This document shows positions 5,386 to 7,052 of a DNA stretch of 7,052 nt, one piece after another (the first letter of the stretch is position 1; every line of letters begins with the position of its first letter). Origin of the DNA: Bacteriovorax sp. UBA1852 (GTDB lineage Bacteria > Bdellovibrionota > Bacteriovoracia > Bacteriovoracales > Bacteriovoracaceae); contig DDIK01000184.1 of the NCBI GenBank assembly GCA_002338505.1, positions 1-7,052 of the forward strand, given 5' to 3'. The position numbers and the translations under genes are program-made. The notes below the pieces were generated by a model. It was given only the letters and a program-made list of their open reading frames with translations, did no database searches and had not been told where the DNA came from.

Positions 5386-6275
5386 CTCTCTTCTCCTTCT
5401 TTAAAGTCCACTATTTTTGAAACTTTAAAAGATTTGTAAAGATCACTAACTAAGCAGTGGGCGTAGAGGACATTGCCCTCTGGAAGAGGAAGAAATCCTA
5501 TGGGCCTAATAGGTCGAAACTTTCCTCTCATACTTCCACCTTTGTATTTAATTTGAACTGTTTTTTGACCAGCAACAAAATCTTTAAGGCCTTCGATTTT
5601 CTTAGGTAAAACAAGGTTTGAATTTGTTTCAAATTCTTTAAGGTTAAAGAGATATCCTTTTTTTAGAAGGCGAAGATGAGTGAGCTTATCTAGTGAGTGA
5701 GCAAATACTTTTATCGTGGCAATTGCATCATCGAGCGCACGGTGGTGATTATCTAGAGATATTTCAAGGAACTCACAGAGAGTCGATAATTTGTGGTTTT
5801 CAGATTGAACAACCTGCCTTGCTAATTTACACGAGCAATATATTTCAGAAAAGAACATCTCCTGATTTTCGTGATGCATATAGTTGACAAGAAAACCTAT
5901 ATCAAACTTTGCGTTATGAGCAACAAGCGAATGACCTTTGATAAAATCCAGAAATTTTGGCATGACGTTTTTGGCGCTATCACAAGTAGAGACCATCTCA
6001 TCAGTAATTCCATGAATTTTTATTGTATTTTCAGGTATTGGATTATCTGGCTTAATAAGCTCGCTAAAAGTCTCAACTTGATGGCCTTTGACGCGAATAC
6101 CGGCTATTTCGATAATTTCGTGCATAAGTGGAGAGAGCCCAGTTGTTTCAACATCGAAGCAGACAATTCCTTTGGGGAAAAATTTATTAAGAGTTTTAAT
6201 ATCTGATTGTGAAAGCTCTATTTTAATGCGCCTTGGTGTAAGTATAAGCCTTTCATATCTTTGACATTGTGTCAT
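5382..6275 (-). CDS. DnaQ-type (DEDDh) 3'-5' exonuclease with C-terminal WYL-like domain
   Basis: The product has 297 residues. Residues about 35-195 form a DEDDh exonuclease of the Pol III epsilon class: Exo I FDVETTGL (D41, E43), the KIHGIT segment (86-91), Exo II NAKFD (D125), and Exo III HRALDD (H178, D183), so all catalytic residues are present. After a linker, residues about 236-291 read VQIKYKGG...RPIRPIGFLPLPEGNVLYAHC...KSFKVSKIVDF, the pattern of a WYL domain (strand with Tyr, R-x-x-PxGF, LY in place of WYL, final basic KI). WYL domains sense nucleotides or single-stranded DNA in bacterial regulators. The protein is longer than bare epsilon-type exonucleases and is unlikely to be the replicative proofreader, which normally carries a different C-terminal Pol III-binding tail. 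No clear Shine-Dalgarno precedes ATG 6275. It is first in the three-gene minus-strand operon. Confidence 0.85.
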   Translation of the reverse strand: MTQCQRYERLILTPRRIKIELSQSDIKTLNKFFPKGIVCFDVETTGLSPLMHEIIEIAGIRVKGHQVETFSELIKPDNPIPENTIKIHGITDEMVSTCDSAKNVMPKFLDFIKGHSLVAHNAKFDIGFLVNYMHHENQEMFFSEIYCSCKLARQVVQSENHKLSTLCEFLEISLDNHHRALDDAIATIKVFAHSLDKLTHLRLLKKGYLFNLKEFETNSNLVLPKKIEGLKDFVAGQKTVQIKYKGGSMRGKFRPIRPIGFLPLPEGNVLYAHCLVSDLYKSFKVSKIVDFKEGEES

Positions 6276-6300
6276 GCCAAAATTAAGAAGCTTATGTATG

Positions 6301-6329
6301 TTAACACTTCATTTTAGTAGGGTTTTTAT
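6301..6329 (+). promoter_or_regulatory. Candidate promoter for the dihydrolipoamide dehydrogenase gene
   Basis: TTAACA (6301-6306, 5 of 6) and TTTTAT (6324-6329, 4 of 6) are spaced 17 bp apart, predicting initiation near 6336 and a leader of about 54 nt. The leader would begin with the inverted repeat CTCCCTT (6336-6342) / AAGGGGAG (6350-6357). The -10 overlaps the opposing -10 of the exonuclease promoter, so the two divergent promoters could compete. Confidence 0.35.
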
Positions 6330-6351
6330 CTACTTCTCCCTTTAAGGTCAA
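6323..6351 (-). promoter_or_regulatory. Candidate sigma-70 promoter for the exonuclease/membrane/aminomutase operon
   Basis: On the minus strand TTGACC (6351-6346, 5 of 6) and TAAAAA (6328-6323, 4 of 6) are spaced exactly 17 bp apart, 47 bp before the exonuclease ATG. Predicted initiation is near 6316, giving a leader of about 41 nt with no recognisable Shine-Dalgarno. The -35 lies between the arms of the inverted repeat 6336-6357, a possible regulator site. Confidence 0.45.
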
Positions 6352-6389
6352 GGGGAGCTAGAAATTTATTAATATAACGGAGTTATAGC

Positions 6390-7052
6390 GTGAAGAAATT
6401 TGATGTTGTCGTTATTGGTGCAGGCCCAGGTGGGTATATCGCGGCGATTAGGGCCAGTCAATTAGGTAAGAAAACAGCAATCGTTGAAATGGATAAGATG
6501 GGCGGTGTTTGTCTTAATAGAGGGTGTATTCCCACAAAGGCAGTCTTAAAATCTGCTCACTCTGTCCATGAAATTAATGACTTTAAAGAGCTTGGTATTA
6601 ATGTTGAATTAAAAGGTCTTGATGGATCTCAAGCAGTCAAAAGGGCCAAGGGGATTAGTGATAAAATCTCTAAGGGTGTTTCTTATCTTATGAAGAAGAA
6701 TAAGATCGAAACTTTTGAAGGTTTTGCAAAATTAAAGTCAAAGACACTGATCGAAGTAAAGTCAAATAGAGGTCACACAGAAACTCTTGAGGCAAAAAAT
6801 ATAATCTTAGCTACAGGTGCAAATTATAAAACTTTTCCAGGGCTAGAACATGACGGTAAGAGACTTATTGGAGCATGGGAAGCGATAAAAATGGAAAGCC
6901 TGCCTAAGAGTATTGGTATCATTGGTGCTGGTGCAATTGGTGTTGAGTTTGCTTATTTTTGGAATGCGTTTGGTGTTGATGTTCATATCTTTGAACTACA
7001 AAAAAACCTACTACCAATTGAAGATGTCGACTCATCTAAAGAGGTCGAAAAA
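6390..7052 (+). CDS. lpdA: Dihydrolipoamide dehydrogenase (E3), N-terminal 221 residues
   Basis: The frame runs from GTG 6390 to the right edge without a stop. The start is supported by GGAG (6379-6382) 7 nt upstream. Residues 5-15 (DVVVIGAGPGG) form the FAD-binding Rossmann motif. GGVCLNRGCIPTK (38-50) carries the redox-active disulfide pair C41/C46, typical of dihydrolipoamide dehydrogenase. ATGA (141-144) is the second FAD contact and GIIGAGAIGVEFA (176-188) begins the NAD-binding domain. E3 reoxidises the lipoyl groups of the pyruvate and 2-oxoglutarate dehydrogenase complexes and the glycine cleavage system, passing electrons to NAD+ in the cytoplasm. The dimerisation domain with the catalytic His-Glu lies beyond the window. 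The gene follows a divergent promoter region rather than an E2 gene, so it is not the last gene of an aceEF-lpd operon here. Mercuric or glutathione reductase is less likely from the CLNRGC and IPTK motifs. Confidence 0.93.
   Translation, partial: MKKFDVVVIGAGPGGYIAAIRASQLGKKTAIVEMDKMGGVCLNRGCIPTKAVLKSAHSVHEINDFKELGINVELKGLDGSQAVKRAKGISDKISKGVSYLMKKNKIETFEGFAKLKSKTLIEVKSNRGHTETLEAKNIILATGANYKTFPGLEHDGKRLIGAWEAIKMESLPKSIGIIGAGAIGVEFAYFWNAFGVDVHIFELQKNLLPIEDVDSSKEVEK

Noticed and set aside
5693..6206. Two plus-strand ORFs antisense to the exonuclease
   Set aside because: They mirror the exonuclease coding sequence, whose catalytic motifs are intact on the minus strand.
6371..6378. TATAAC as the -10 box of lpdA
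   Set aside because: Transcription from it would start downstream of the Shine-Dalgarno at 6379-6382, leaving it out of the mRNA.

Overview
The window is AT-rich with short intergenic gaps and reads like the chromosome of a free-living, low-GC Gram-negative bacterium. Degenerate receiver domains (one fused to a TPR-like region), a SOUL protein with a signal peptide, a KamA/EpmB-type radical SAM protein and GTG/TTG starts behind clear Shine-Dalgarno sequences would fit a Bdellovibrionota member such as the Bacteriovorax/Halobacteriovorax group. This is an inference from style, not a sequence match. No phage, plasmid, transposase or CRISPR gene is visible.

Layout. Positions 1-303 (-) hold the N-terminal part of a degenerate receiver-domain protein, with a TATAAT box so close to the ATG that the mRNA may be leaderless. 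A tRNA-Gly(GCC) gene (412-486, +) follows, with a near-consensus promoter. Downstream, a 27-nt near-identical copy of the tRNA 3' end lies at 593-619, bracketing about 100 bp that include a strong hairpin. Positions 647-1273 (-) encode a secreted SOUL-family heme-binding-type protein. It is divergent from a two-TM K+ channel with a cytosolic RCK domain (1437-2471, +). That channel gene has a well-placed internal Shine-Dalgarno and ATG just before the RCK domain, as in MthK. Convergent to it, 2616-3971 (-) encodes a pseudo-receiver/TPR-like protein.

After a 225-bp gap with nested inverted repeats comes a three-gene minus-strand operon, in transcription order: a DnaQ-type exonuclease with a C-terminal WYL-like domain (6275-5382), an 81-residue two-TM protein (5385-5140), and a KamA/EpmB-type aminomutase (5156-4197). 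The genes overlap by 4 and 17 bp. The window ends with the first 221 codons of dihydrolipoamide dehydrogenase (6390-7052, +), divergent from the operon.

How the genes relate: the only firm unit is the exonuclease/membrane protein/aminomutase operon, whose members share no obvious pathway. The other genes are single-cistron housekeeping or signalling genes. The strongest candidates for something undescribed are the exonuclease-WYL fusion in its overlapping operon, the internal RCK start in the channel gene, and the tRNA-tail direct repeat.
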